Shown: positions 8,895 to 19,325, numbered from the stretch's first letter. The stretch is 64,000 nucleotides of DNA from Spectribacter acetivorans (GCF_031846305.1 NZ_JAVRHY010000008.1:1-64000); one strand, 5' to 3'. Numbers and translations are program-made. Notes: generated by a model not told the origin, from the sequence alone.

Positions 8895-10325
8895 ATGACA
8901 ACGCGGCCCATGAACGCGCTCTACCATCGCCTGAACCAGCCGCTGGACATCGCCGCCCTGGCGGTGTTCCGGATGCTGTTCGGGGCGCTGATGTTCGCGG
9001 GCACGCTGCGCTTCATGGCCTGCGGCTGGATCGAGCAGCTGTACGTGGCCCCGGATTTCCACTTCAAGTACTGGGGCTTCGCGTGGGTCCAGGTGCCGGG
9101 CGAGGCCGGGCTGTACTTGCTCTACAGCGGCATTGCCGCCACTGCCGCGATGGTGGCACTGGGGGCCTTCTACCGCGTTGCCATCATCGGCTTCTGGTGC
9201 CTGTTCACCTACGCGGAACTGATGGATGTCACCTATTACCTGAACCACTACTACTTCGTCAGCCTGCTGGCGCTGATTCTGTGTTTCCTGTCGCCGCACC
9301 GGGCCTGGTCGGTGGATGCCTGGCGCCGGCCCGGCCTCGCCCGCGACACGCTGCCGGCCTGGCAGACCTGGTGGCTGCGCTTCCAGGTAGGGCTGCTGTA
9401 TTTCTACGCCGGGCTGGCCAAGGCCGAACCGGACTGGCTGCTGCACGCCCAGCCGCTCAACATCTGGCTGCCGCCGCTGTCGGGCATGCCACTGCTGGGG
9501 CCGTTGCTGGCCGAACCCTGGGTGCATTACGCGTTTTCGTGGTTCGCGTTCGCTTTCGACACCACCATCATTGCGTTCCTGCTGTGGCGGGTGACCCGAC
9601 CCTACGCGTTCGCAGTGGTACTGGTGTTCCACCTGTTCACGCACCTGTTTTTCCAGATCGGGCTGTTCCCGTTCATCATGGTCTTCGCGGTGCTGGTGTT
9701 CTTCGAGCCGGACTGGCCGCGGCGGTGGATGGCGTTTTTCCGGCGCCTGTTGCCGGCATCCATCACGAGGCTGGTCAGCGGCCCCTCTCCCGCGAGCGGG
9801 AGAGGGGGGCAACGCGGTGGCTGGCGGCCGGCGAGCGCGGCGTTCGCCCTGGCGGTGGCCGGCTTCTGCCTGGTGCAGTTCCTGCTGCCGCTGCGGCACT
9901 GGGCGTATCCGGGCACGGTGCTCTGGCACGAGCAGGGCATGCGCTTTTCCTGGCGGGTGATGCTGCGGGAGAAATCCGGTTCGCTGAATTATCGTGTCGT
10001 GACCGACGCTGGCCGGACCGTGCTGGTGCCGCCCCACGAGTACCTCACCGAACTGCAGTATCGCGAGATGGCGGGACAGCCGGATCTGGTGCTGCAACTG
10101 GCGCACCACATCCGGAACGATTTCAACCGGCGCGGGCACGGCCCGGTCGAAGTGTATGCCGATTCGCTGGTGTCGCTTAACGGCCGGCCCTTGAAGCCGA
10201 TGATCGACCCACAGGCCAACCTGGCCGCGGTCGAACCGGGCCTCGCCGACGCCGGATGGATTACCGACGCCCCATCGGGGCCACCCACGCTCCATCGTCG
10301 CCTGCAACTCACCGCGGCGCGATGA
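8895..10325 (+). CDS. HTTM-domain integral membrane protein
   Basis: 476 residues of the HTTM family, the membrane domain shared with vitamin K-dependent gamma-carboxylase. It begins with ALAVFRMLFGALMFAGTLR and has the family's WVQVPGEAGLYLLY, MDVTYYLNHYYFVSLLALIL and QVGLLYFYAGLAKAEPDWL, with six or more membrane helices. A soluble C-terminal part (from about residue 340) follows. The junction at residues 295-305 (about SGPSPASGRGG) is encoded by a 26-bp palindrome that looks like an inserted repeat. Bacterial HTTM proteins are often next to imelysin and TonB-receptor genes, as here, and are suspected to modify or insert a partner protein (inference). Its stop overlaps a possible ATG of the next gene. 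The ATG at 8910 is an alternative start. Confidence 0.88.
   Translation: MTTRPMNALYHRLNQPLDIAALAVFRMLFGALMFAGTLRFMACGWIEQLYVAPDFHFKYWGFAWVQVPGEAGLYLLYSGIAATAAMVALGAFYRVAIIGFWCLFTYAELMDVTYYLNHYYFVSLLALILCFLSPHRAWSVDAWRRPGLARDTLPAWQTWWLRFQVGLLYFYAGLAKAEPDWLLHAQPLNIWLPPLSGMPLLGPLLAEPWVHYAFSWFAFAFDTTIIAFLLWRVTRPYAFAVVLVFHLFTHLFFQIGLFPFIMVFAVLVFFEPDWPRRWMAFFRRLLPASITRLVSGPSPASGRGGQRGGWRPASAAFALAVAGFCLVQFLLPLRHWAYPGTVLWHEQGMRFSWRVMLREKSGSLNYRVVTDAGRTVLVPPHEYLTELQYREMAGQPDLVLQLAHHIRNDFNRRGHGPVEVYADSLVSLNGRPLKPMIDPQANLAAVEPGLADAGWITDAPSGPPTLHRRLQLTAAR
9782..9807. repeat. 26-bp palindromic repeat inside the HTTM gene
   Basis: CCCCTCTCCCGC, two-base loop GA, GCGGGAGAGGGG: a perfect 12-bp inverted repeat. 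The same kind of sequence is a familiar intergenic palindrome in gammaproteobacterial genomes. Here it is translated in frame as a flexible Ser/Pro/Gly linker between the membrane and C-terminal regions. Confidence 0.8.
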
Positions 10326-10345
10326 CGATTGCCACAGGACGCACC

Positions 10346-12541
10346 ATGCCCATGACCCGACGCCACTGGATATTCGCGCTGTGCCTGGCGGTTGCCGGAC
10401 CGGCTGCCTGGGCCCAGGACAACGAGGACGACGCCGCCTCGCTGGAGTCCATCAGCATCTTCGGTTCCGAGGAGGAACTGGGGCGGGTTTCCGGCTCGGC
10501 CCACAAGGTGGACGAGGAAACGCTGAAGGAATACCAGTACGACGACATCAACCGCGTGCTCAACCAGGTGCCCGGCGTGTACGTGCGCGAAGAGGACGGC
10601 TACGGCCTGCGGCCCAACATCGGCCTGCGCGGCGGCAGCTCCGACCGCAGCCAGAAGATCACCCTGATGGAGGACGGCGTGCTGATCGCCCCGGCGCCGT
10701 ATTCCGCCCCGGCGGCCTACTACTTCCCGCTGACCACCCGCATGAGCGGCGTGGAGGTGTTCAAGGGCCCGTCGGCCATCCAGTACGGCCCGCAGACCAT
10801 CGGCGGGGCGATCAATCTGGTCTCCCAGCCGATTCCTGAAGACCCGTCCGCCATGCTGGAAGTGGCCGGCGGCAGCGATGCCTATCGCCGCGTGCATGCC
10901 CGCGGCGGCACCAGTAGCGGGCCGCTCGGGGTGTCTGCCGAATTCGTGCATCTGGCCAGCGACGGCTTCAAGGAGCTGGACGGCGGCGGCGACACCGGCT
11001 TCGACAAGAACGAGGCCCTGATCAAGGGCCGCTACGAGATCGGCCCCGGCACCCTGCGGATGCGGGTGGGCTACGCCGACGAAGTGTCCGACGAAACCTA
11101 TCTCGGCCTGACCAACGAGGATTTCGAGGAAACCCCCAACCGCCGCTATGCCGGCAGCGCCGAGGGCCGGTTCGACTGGGACTGGCAGGGTGCGCGCATC
11201 GGCTGGGCCCAGCCGCTGTTCGGGGGCGACCTCGACGTGGTGGGCTACTGGCAGCAGTTCGACCGCGCCTGGCGCAAGTTCAACAACTTCCGCAGCGCCG
11301 ACGTGCGCAATGTGCTGGCCAACCCGGACGACCCCAACAACCGCCTGCTGTACGAAACCCTCACCGGCCAGCGTGACAGCGATCCCAACGTCGACGCCGA
11401 CGACCTGCTGATCGGCACCAACGCCCGGGAGTTCGTGTCCACCGGCGTGCAGGGCAACCTGAACTGGGAGTTCTTCACGGGCGGGGACGACGCCCTGCTG
11501 CACCTGCTGGAAGTGGGCATGCGAGTGCACTCCGACCGTATTCGGCGGGACCACGACGAGTTCGCCTACGAAATGGTCGGCGGCCGCCCGCAGCGCAAGG
11601 ACAGCACCCGCGCCATCACCGCCAACAACACGGGCTACGCCGACGCCGTGGCCTTCTGGGTACGCGACGAGATTCTGATCGGCAACTGGACGCTGGTGCC
11701 CGGCGTGCGCGTGGAAACCATCTCGGTGAAGTTCACCGACCGCCTTAATCAGGTATCCAGCGAGGACGACTACACCGAGGTCCTGCCCGGCCTGGGCGTG
11801 AGCTACGCCTGGAACGACTCGCTGACTCTGCTGGGCGGGGTGCACAAGGGCTTCTCGCCGGCCACCCCCGGCCCGCAGGACAACGTGGAACCGGAAGAGG
11901 CGATCAACTACGAGGCCGGCGCCCGCTGGAACAGCGCACGCGTGGGCCGGCTGGAGGCGGTGGCCTTCTACAGCGACTACAGCAACCTCACCGCGGTGTG
12001 CACCTTCTCGGCCGGCTGCGGCGCGGCCAACCTGGACCAGCAGATCAACGCCGGCAGCGTCGACATCCAGGGCATCGAGACCGGCTGGAATCGCAGCGTC
12101 GGTCTGGGCAACGGCTGGCGGCTGCCACTGGGCCTGACCTACACCTATACCGACACCGAGTTCCAGACCAGCTTTACCTCGCCCAATCCGCAGTTCGGCA
12201 ACGTCCAGCCCGGGGATGAACTGCCCTATATCCCGGAACACCGGGCCAACGCCCGCATCGGGCTGGCCGGCAGCAACTGGGACGTCAACCTGTCCGCCAC
12301 CTATCAGTCGGCCATGCGCGACGTGGCCGGCAGCGGCTCGATCCCCGACGACACCGGCACCGACGAGTTCACCGTGGTGAACCTGGCCGCCGGCTGGCAG
12401 GCTACGCCGGCCCTGCGCATAATCGGTCGCATCGATAACATGTTCGACAGCGATTACATCGTGGCCCGCCGCCCGTTCGGAGCCCGACCGGGGCTGCCGC
12501 AGGTATTCCAGGTGGGCTTCAACTACAACCTTTCACCCTGA
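10346..12541 (+). CDS. TonB-dependent outer-membrane receptor (FecA-like)
   Basis: 731 residues with a Sec signal peptide (MTRRHWIFALCLAVAGPAAWA then QDNEDD). A short TonB box-like segment ESISIFG precedes the plug domain (INRVLNQVPGVYVREEDGYG, LRPNIGLRGGSSDRSQKITL, EVFKGPSAIQYGPQTIGGAIN), and the 22-strand barrel ends with FQVGFNYNLSP. The plug motifs are those of ferric citrate-type receptors, but the ligand cannot be read from sequence. I start at 10346 because GGAC lies eight bases upstream; an ATG at 10322 overlapping the HTTM stop is possible. Context predicts uptake of an iron complex with the imelysin and PepSY proteins. Confidence 0.93.
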   Translation: MPMTRRHWIFALCLAVAGPAAWAQDNEDDAASLESISIFGSEEELGRVSGSAHKVDEETLKEYQYDDINRVLNQVPGVYVREEDGYGLRPNIGLRGGSSDRSQKITLMEDGVLIAPAPYSAPAAYYFPLTTRMSGVEVFKGPSAIQYGPQTIGGAINLVSQPIPEDPSAMLEVAGGSDAYRRVHARGGTSSGPLGVSAEFVHLASDGFKELDGGGDTGFDKNEALIKGRYEIGPGTLRMRVGYADEVSDETYLGLTNEDFEETPNRRYAGSAEGRFDWDWQGARIGWAQPLFGGDLDVVGYWQQFDRAWRKFNNFRSADVRNVLANPDDPNNRLLYETLTGQRDSDPNVDADDLLIGTNAREFVSTGVQGNLNWEFFTGGDDALLHLLEVGMRVHSDRIRRDHDEFAYEMVGGRPQRKDSTRAITANNTGYADAVAFWVRDEILIGNWTLVPGVRVETISVKFTDRLNQVSSEDDYTEVLPGLGVSYAWNDSLTLLGGVHKGFSPATPGPQDNVEPEEAINYEAGARWNSARVGRLEAVAFYSDYSNLTAVCTFSAGCGAANLDQQINAGSVDIQGIETGWNRSVGLGNGWRLPLGLTYTYTDTEFQTSFTSPNPQFGNVQPGDELPYIPEHRANARIGLAGSNWDVNLSATYQSAMRDVAGSGSIPDDTGTDEFTVVNLAAGWQATPALRIIGRIDNMFDSDYIVARRPFGARPGLPQVFQVGFNYNLSP

Positions 12542-12547
12542 TCCCGC

Positions 12548-13780
12548 ATGTCCACTGACACACCCCGGGGTCGGCAAGCCGGCCCCTGCCTGCGACCGCC
12601 CGACCCCCAGACCGCCAAGAGCGACCGCGCCATCCGCGGCGGTCTGTGGTTCTCGCTGCACCGCTGGGCGTCGCTGCCGCTGTGGATCCTGCTGTTCTTC
12701 GTCTGCGTGACCGGCACGCTGGCCACCGTGAGCCACGAGATCACCTGGCTGATCAATCCCGACGTGCGCGCCAGCCAGGGAGAAACCGCGGCCCATGTCG
12801 GGTATGACCGTATTGCCGGCGCGGTCACCGACCGCTGGCCGCAGGCCGCGATCCACTTCATACAGGAAAGCGAACCGTATCTGGCCACGCGGGTGTCGGT
12901 GTCGCTGCCCGAAGGCGGCCACGCCACCGTCTATGTCAATCCGTATTCGGGCGAAATCCAGGGCCTGAGCCGGGGCGTGACCTTCCCCGATTTCATGCGG
13001 GCGCTGCACGGCTGGCTGCTGGTGCCCTGGCACAACGGCCGCAGTTGGGGCTATTACCTGGTCGGGCTGCTGGCTCTGCCACTGCTGTTCTCACTGGTTA
13101 CCGCCCTGGTCGTGGACAAGCGCTTCTGGCGGTCCTTCTACCGGCCCTACATCCGCACGCGGCTGACCCGGCGCATCTTCTGGAGTGACCTGCACCGGGT
13201 GATCGGCACCTGGTCGATCTGGTTCGTGGCGGTGATCGGCCTGACCGGCGGGTTCTATTTCGTGCAGGGCGTGCTGTGGGACAACAACATAGCCGTCCTG
13301 CCGCCGGCCCCGATGATCGAGCGCGAGGCGCTGCCGGTGGTGGAGGGCGGCGCACCCGAGCAGGTTGGGATCGATACCGCCGTGGCCCGGGCACGCGACG
13401 CCATACCGGGCCTGGACCTGCGCTGGATCAGCCTGCCGGAAAGCGGCTATCACCATACCGAGGTCTACGGGCAGGCCGGTTTCCCGCTGCAGAGTGACTT
13501 CAGCGTGGCCGCGTTCATCAACCCGTATACGGGGGAACTCGGCGGCAGCCGTGACGTGGGCGACATGACCGCCCTGATGTGGCTGGAAGGGCTGACCGAC
13601 CCGCTGCACTTCGGCGATTTCGCCGGGCTGATCTCGAAGCTCATCTGGTTCATCTTCGGCGCTGTGCTCAGCCTGATGATCTTCAGCGGCATGCTGGTCT
13701 GGCACAAGCGCACCGCACCGGTGAAGGCCCGCGCCCCGCGCCGTGCCGCCGACGCCGGTCTGGCCGCGGGGACGGAATGA
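12548..13780 (+). CDS. PepSY-associated TM helix protein (PiuB-like)
   Basis: 410 residues with four main membrane helices: LPLWILLFFVCVTGTLATV (about 40), YYLVGLLALPLLFSLVTAL (about 165), WSIWFVAVIGLTGGFYFVQ (about 225) and IWFIFGAVLSLMIFSGMLVW (about 375). Two PepSY-like periplasmic parts lie between them (ATVYVNPYSGEIQGLSRG and AAFINPYTGELGGSRD). Conserved His residues (HRWASLP, LHRVIGTW, LHGWLLVPWH, MLVWHKR) suit heme-b binding, and the family is linked to ferric-siderophore reduction. It starts 6 bp after the receptor and overlaps the next gene by four bases, so it is part of the same uptake operon. Confidence 0.92.
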   Translation: MSTDTPRGRQAGPCLRPPDPQTAKSDRAIRGGLWFSLHRWASLPLWILLFFVCVTGTLATVSHEITWLINPDVRASQGETAAHVGYDRIAGAVTDRWPQAAIHFIQESEPYLATRVSVSLPEGGHATVYVNPYSGEIQGLSRGVTFPDFMRALHGWLLVPWHNGRSWGYYLVGLLALPLLFSLVTALVVDKRFWRSFYRPYIRTRLTRRIFWSDLHRVIGTWSIWFVAVIGLTGGFYFVQGVLWDNNIAVLPPAPMIEREALPVVEGGAPEQVGIDTAVARARDAIPGLDLRWISLPESGYHHTEVYGQAGFPLQSDFSVAAFINPYTGELGGSRDVGDMTALMWLEGLTDPLHFGDFAGLISKLIWFIFGAVLSLMIFSGMLVWHKRTAPVKARAPRRAADAGLAAGTE

Positions 13781-14226
13781 CCATGCGCTGGGCCCGCTTC
13801 AAGTACCACGTCAACGCCGCGCTACTGCTTCTGCCGCTGTATTTCCTGGTCACGACACTGATGGGAACCGAGGCCGAAGGCAGCGCCACCTCACTGGCGC
13901 CGAAATCCGTCGGTCCCTGGCAGGTGGCGCCGAAGGCCGCCGGTCACTGGCCACCACGCCCCGGTCAGGAACTGGACATGACCGTGCGTTTCGACGGTGG
14001 GCCGGTGGCGCAGATTCGCACCGCCGTGCTCACCATCGGCGATCAGGCACCGGCAGCGACCGATCTGCTGTCCCCGACCGCGGGCCTGCTCCACGGCGGC
14101 GAAGTCCTGCGCGAGGCCCATGTGCCGGTGCCGGCAGCCATGCCAACGAACGCCGAACTGTGGCTCACCGTGGAACGCTGGGACGGCAGTCTGCATCACG
14201 TGTCCTGGGGGCTCGACACCCCCTGA
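13777..14226 (+). CDS. Small membrane-anchored protein, last gene of the iron operon
   Basis: 149 residues with one N-terminal membrane helix (about 12-29, AALLLLPLYFLVTTLMG) and a periplasmic beta-rich domain (SVGPWQVAPKAAGHWPPRPG, VRFDGGPVAQIRTAVLTIG, AELWLTVERWDGSLHHVSW). I do not recognise a named family. The start overlaps the PepSY gene stop (ATGA), which implies translational coupling and a shared job, perhaps as a periplasmic cofactor of the PepSY reductase. Met 3 (13783) is an alternative start. No clear terminator is visible before gdhA, which converges from the other strand. Confidence 0.75.
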   Translation: MTMRWARFKYHVNAALLLLPLYFLVTTLMGTEAEGSATSLAPKSVGPWQVAPKAAGHWPPRPGQELDMTVRFDGGPVAQIRTAVLTIGDQAPAATDLLSPTAGLLHGGEVLREAHVPVPAAMPTNAELWLTVERWDGSLHHVSWGLDTP

Positions 14227-14289
14227 CGGCGGTCGCGTCCGCAATGCGGGAACCCGTCATGCGGTGACGCGGTAACCGGAAGGCCGACG

Positions 14290-15645
<1,356 letters not shown>

Positions 15646-15820
15646 GATCGCCCCCTGTTGGCTGCCTGACTGGCGACTCCCAACCTAGCGCAATCGGCTA
15701 ATGGAAGCGATCCCGTATCAACGCAGCGCCAGCTATGCGGGTTTTGCTTGAACCGCGAAATCTGTACTCTGTACTCGACACGCCAGTATTATTACTACGC
15801 TGAGGCGTTGGGGGACATTG

Positions 15821-18418
15821 ATGGGGACGCGCTACACCATAGCGGTCATTGGGGCAGGTCCGGCCGGACTCAGCGCAGCCGGGCGCGCGGCAGAGTACGA
15901 CCGCGAATCCGCTGAACCCAGCCACATCCTCCTTGAAGGCAGCCCTTTTCTCGCCAACACGATCCAGAAGTACCAGAAGGGTAAGCACGTCATGGACGAA
16001 CCGGGCTACCTCGACCTGAGGAGCCCGTTGGACTTCAGCGCCGGCACCCGCGAGGCCATCCTGGACAACTGGGCGGAGGACGCACGCGCGGTCGGCATCA
16101 ACCTGCGGGGTGACGCCGAGGTTGTCGGCATCAGCGGTCAGCGCGGGGACTTCATCATTCGCTGCGCCGACGGCACCACCATCGAAGCCGAGCACGTAGT
16201 GCTGGCCATCGGCACCCAGGGCAACCCGCGCCGGCTGGGTGTCGAGGGCGATACTTCGTCGTTCGTCCAGTACCAGCTCGACGATCCCGACGAGTATGGC
16301 GATGAGGACATCCTGGTGGTCGGAGCCGGCGACGCCGCGATCGAGAACGCCATCGGCCTCACCCGCAAGAACCGGGTGGTCATCGTCAACCGGCGCGGCG
16401 AATTCAGCCGTGCCAAGCAGGGCAATCTGGACTCCATCCTGGCGGCCCTCAACAGTCGCGACACAGCCCTGTCCTGCCGCTACAACAGCCAGGTCAAGTC
16501 TCTGCATCTGCCCGACCAGCCGGGTCAACCGGGGGCGGTCGTGCTCGAAACCCCGGACGGAGTGGAAGAACTGCCCTGCCACCGGGTGATCGCACGCCTG
16601 GGTTCCATCCCGCCGCGCAAGTTTCTGGAAAGCTGCGGGATCGAGCTGCCCAGCGAATCGCCCGAAGCCCTGCCAGAACTCGACGGCCACTATCAGTGCA
16701 ACGTGCCGGGCCTGCACGTGATCGGCGCGCTGGCCGGCTATCCGCTGATCAAGCAGGCCATGAACCAGGGCCACGATGTCATCGAGTACATCAGGGGAAA
16801 CGAGGTCAAGCCGGTCGAGCACCCGTTGCTGCAATTGCAATTCGGTCTGCTGCCCTACCAGGCGGATGTGGACGAAGTGCTCTCGCTCTACCAGCAACGG
16901 GTGCCGATGTTCGCGCGCATGAATGCGCTCGCCTTCCGTGAACTGATCCTCGAAAGCGAAATCCGTTATGCGGTCGGCGACAAGGGGGAATTCAGGTCGC
17001 TGGGGAAACGCCGCCGGGAGATACGCGACAAACGTATCGCGGAGATCCGGGCAGCGCGCGAAGGCGAGGACCAGCGACGTGCGGAAGCCGGCAAACCACC
17101 GAAATCGCGGCAGCCAATCCAGGAGCCGGATATCACCAAGCTGATGCGCGGGGGCGACCATGCCTTCCGCGACGGCGAGTACACCAGCACGTTCTTCACC
17201 ATCGTGGAGGGCGAAGTCACCCTGACCTCGGAATCGGGGCCGGAGACCACGCTTACGGCCGGCCAGTTCTTCGGCGAGATGAGCCTGCTCTCGGGGCGTC
17301 CACGGATCGGCGACGCCAGGGTATCCGCCGACACCATCCTGATCGAGACGCCCCGCCGGACCATGGTCAAGCTCATGGCCGCCAACAACGAGGTGGCGGA
17401 GGGCATCGAGACGGTTTTCCTGCAACGCACCCTGCAGCAGTTCTTCGCGCCTTCCGTTTCCTACAGCGCGCTGCGTGACATTGCCGGACGCGTGAAAACC
17501 AGTCGCTTCAGCAAGGGCGGCACCATTTACAGCGAAGGAGACACCGGTGATCGCCTCTATCTCATCCGCAGCGGCACCGTGGCGCTAACCAGCCGACGGA
17601 ACGGTCACGACATTGCGGTGGGTCAGCCCCAGTCGGGGCAGATCTTCGGGCAGATGGCCCTGATGGGCGACCCCGAACGCCGGGAGACGGCCGTTGCCGC
17701 CGTACGCACCGAGATCATCGAGATCGAGCGGCCCGAATTCCTGGAGCTGCTGCGCAAATCGCCGGACTCCGTTCCGGCGTTGCAACACCAGACCGCCGAA
17801 CAGTTGCAGCATGCTTCACGGATGGAGTCGATGCCGGAAAGCAGCGGCATCATCTCGTTCCTGATGGAACAGGGGGTGGGCGAAGCAACCGACGCGCTGG
17901 TGATCGACGAGGGCCTGTGCATCGGCTGCGATAACTGCGAGGTGGCCTGCGCGGAGACCCATGACGGCATTTCCCGGCTCGACCGCAAGTCGGGAGCGCG
18001 ATTCGCGCACGTCAACCTGCCGATGGCATGCCGGCACTGCGAGCAGCCCCACTGCATGAAGGAGTGCCCGCCGGACGCTATTCACCGTGAGCCAAGCGGC
18101 GAGGTGTTCATCGACGACACCTGCATCGGTTGCGGCAACTGCGAGAGCAACTGCCCGTACAACGTCATCAAGATGAGTTACGAGGCACCCAAGAAACCGG
18201 GACTGATTCAGTGGCTGCTTTTCGGACGCGGCCCCGGGCCGGGGGAGGATCCGCAGGCCGTGCCCACCGCCAAGTCCAAGGAAGCCGGCAAGAAGGCCGT
18301 CAAGTGCGACGCCTGCGTCGGGCGCAAGGGGGGACCGGCCTGTGTCGAGGCCTGTCCGACCGGGGCTGCCATCCGGATCGGCCCGGAGGATTTCACCGAT
18401 CTGGTAGGCAACAAGTAG
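15821..18418 (+). CDS. FAD oxidoreductase with two cyclic-nucleotide-binding domains and four [4Fe-4S] clusters
   Basis: 865-residue fusion. Residues 5-330 are a thioredoxin-reductase-like flavoprotein: FAD motif VIGAGPAGLSAAGRA, a second dinucleotide motif LVVGAGDAAIENAIGL, and the FAD-closing HVIGALAGYPLIKQAM. Residues about 435-545 and 550-665 are two cyclic-nucleotide/Crp-type domains (GQFFGEMSLLSGRPRIGDA; GDTGDRLYLIRSGTVAL with GQIFGQMALMGDPERRETA). Residues about 700-860 are a DmsB/NrfC-type ferredoxin with four cluster motifs: CIGCDNCEVAC, CRHCEQPHCMKEC, CIGCGNCESNC, and CDAC...CVEAC. It is cytoplasmic, with no signal peptide. It is predicted to pass electrons between NAD(P)H and the membrane chain, possibly gated by a small ligand. 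An ATG at 15821 is used; the preceding TTG is unlikely. First gene of the long operon. Confidence 0.9.
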   Translation: MGTRYTIAVIGAGPAGLSAAGRAAEYDRESAEPSHILLEGSPFLANTIQKYQKGKHVMDEPGYLDLRSPLDFSAGTREAILDNWAEDARAVGINLRGDAEVVGISGQRGDFIIRCADGTTIEAEHVVLAIGTQGNPRRLGVEGDTSSFVQYQLDDPDEYGDEDILVVGAGDAAIENAIGLTRKNRVVIVNRRGEFSRAKQGNLDSILAALNSRDTALSCRYNSQVKSLHLPDQPGQPGAVVLETPDGVEELPCHRVIARLGSIPPRKFLESCGIELPSESPEALPELDGHYQCNVPGLHVIGALAGYPLIKQAMNQGHDVIEYIRGNEVKPVEHPLLQLQFGLLPYQADVDEVLSLYQQRVPMFARMNALAFRELILESEIRYAVGDKGEFRSLGKRRREIRDKRIAEIRAAREGEDQRRAEAGKPPKSRQPIQEPDITKLMRGGDHAFRDGEYTSTFFTIVEGEVTLTSESGPETTLTAGQFFGEMSLLSGRPRIGDARVSADTILIETPRRTMVKLMAANNEVAEGIETVFLQRTLQQFFAPSVSYSALRDIAGRVKTSRFSKGGTIYSEGDTGDRLYLIRSGTVALTSRRNGHDIAVGQPQSGQIFGQMALMGDPERRETAVAAVRTEIIEIERPEFLELLRKSPDSVPALQHQTAEQLQHASRMESMPESSGIISFLMEQGVGEATDALVIDEGLCIGCDNCEVACAETHDGISRLDRKSGARFAHVNLPMACRHCEQPHCMKECPPDAIHREPSGEVFIDDTCIGCGNCESNCPYNVIKMSYEAPKKPGLIQWLLFGRGPGPGEDPQAVPTAKSKEAGKKAVKCDACVGRKGGPACVEACPTGAAIRIGPEDFTDLVGNK

Positions 18419-18430
18419 GAGGGCAATGCC

Positions 18431-19321
18431 CTGCACGTCAGCATTCTTCAGTACGGGGGGCGCCGCTACCTCTGGTGGGCACTGATACTGGTGGCCACCA
18501 GCGTTGCGGTGTATCTGAGCCAGGATCCCGGGCTGCCACGTAACGGCGGCTCCTGGCAGGGCTACACCCTGGGCGGCGTAGGCGCAGCCCTGATCCTCTG
18601 GCTGGCATGGCTGGGTATTCGCAAGCGCAACTACCGCAGCCACCGCGGCAGCCTGGAAGGCTGGGCCTCCGCGCACGTTTATCTGGGTCTGACGCTGCCG
18701 GTGGTAGCCACCCTTCACTGCGCGTTCCAGTTCGGCGCCAACGTCCACACCCTGGCCTACGTGCTACTGGCCGGGGTCGTGCTGAGCGGCTTTTACGGGC
18801 TCTACAGCTACCTGCGCTTCCCCGGGCTGCTGGTCCGCAACCGCGGCAACCAGTCGCCCGACCAGCGCTTCGACGAACTGGACCGAATCGACCGGGAAGC
18901 GCTGGAAACCGCATCAAGATGCGATGAGGATGTGCACGCCGTGGTCAACAGCGCGCTCGAACGCACCGCCCTTGGCAGGGGTTTCCGAGACCAGCTCGTC
19001 GCCCGGGACCGCTCCCGGGTGCTGCTGCCCGACACCGGCAAGCGCAAAGGAGGTGCGGCCCCGCGCCGAAACGATAACCAGCAGGCGGTCATCGACTACC
19101 TGGTAAGAAAGATTCCGGAAACCAGCAAGCAGGGCGAGGCCGAGCGACTGCGTCATCTGCTCTACGTGTTCGGACGCCGGGCCGAGATTCTTCAGCGCAT
19201 CCGCCGCGAACTGAGTCTGCAGCTACGGCTGAAGCTCTGGCTCTGTTTCCACATCCCGCTGACCGTCGGCCTGCTCGTCGCCCTGAGCGCGCACGTGCTC
19301 TCGGTCTTCTTCTACTGGTAG
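18431..19321 (+). CDS. Four-helix membrane protein, likely b-type cytochrome; start codon non-canonical
   Basis: About 296 residues. Helices: RYLWWALILVATSVAVYL, GYTLGGVGAALILWLAWLGI, HVYLGLTLPVVATLHCAF, LAYVLLAGVVLSGFYGLYSY and, at the C-terminus, LCFHIPLTVGLLVALSAHVL. Histidines in AHVYL, TLHCA, CFHIP and SAHVL could hold two b hemes. A charged cytoplasmic region (about 135-265) separates the last two helices. The frame has no ATG: AGGAGG at 18417 serves an ATG at 18426 that is in another frame and stops at 18485. Either CTG at 18431 starts the gene, or GTG at 18491 does, cutting helix 1 in half, or one base is missing. I prefer 18431 because it completes helix 1. It likely passes electrons from the oxidoreductase to the next gene's cytochrome. 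Confidence 0.75.
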   Translation: MHVSILQYGGRRYLWWALILVATSVAVYLSQDPGLPRNGGSWQGYTLGGVGAALILWLAWLGIRKRNYRSHRGSLEGWASAHVYLGLTLPVVATLHCAFQFGANVHTLAYVLLAGVVLSGFYGLYSYLRFPGLLVRNRGNQSPDQRFDELDRIDREALETASRCDEDVHAVVNSALERTALGRGFRDQLVARDRSRVLLPDTGKRKGGAAPRRNDNQQAVIDYLVRKIPETSKQGEAERLRHLLYVFGRRAEILQRIRRELSLQLRLKLWLCFHIPLTVGLLVALSAHVLSVFFYW

Positions 19322-19325
19322 CGCC

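Noticed and set aside
15755..15785. Direct repeat TGTACTCTGTACTC before the cytochrome operon as an operator
   Set aside because: Only 14 bases with no symmetry and no known regulator match; too weak to list as a site.
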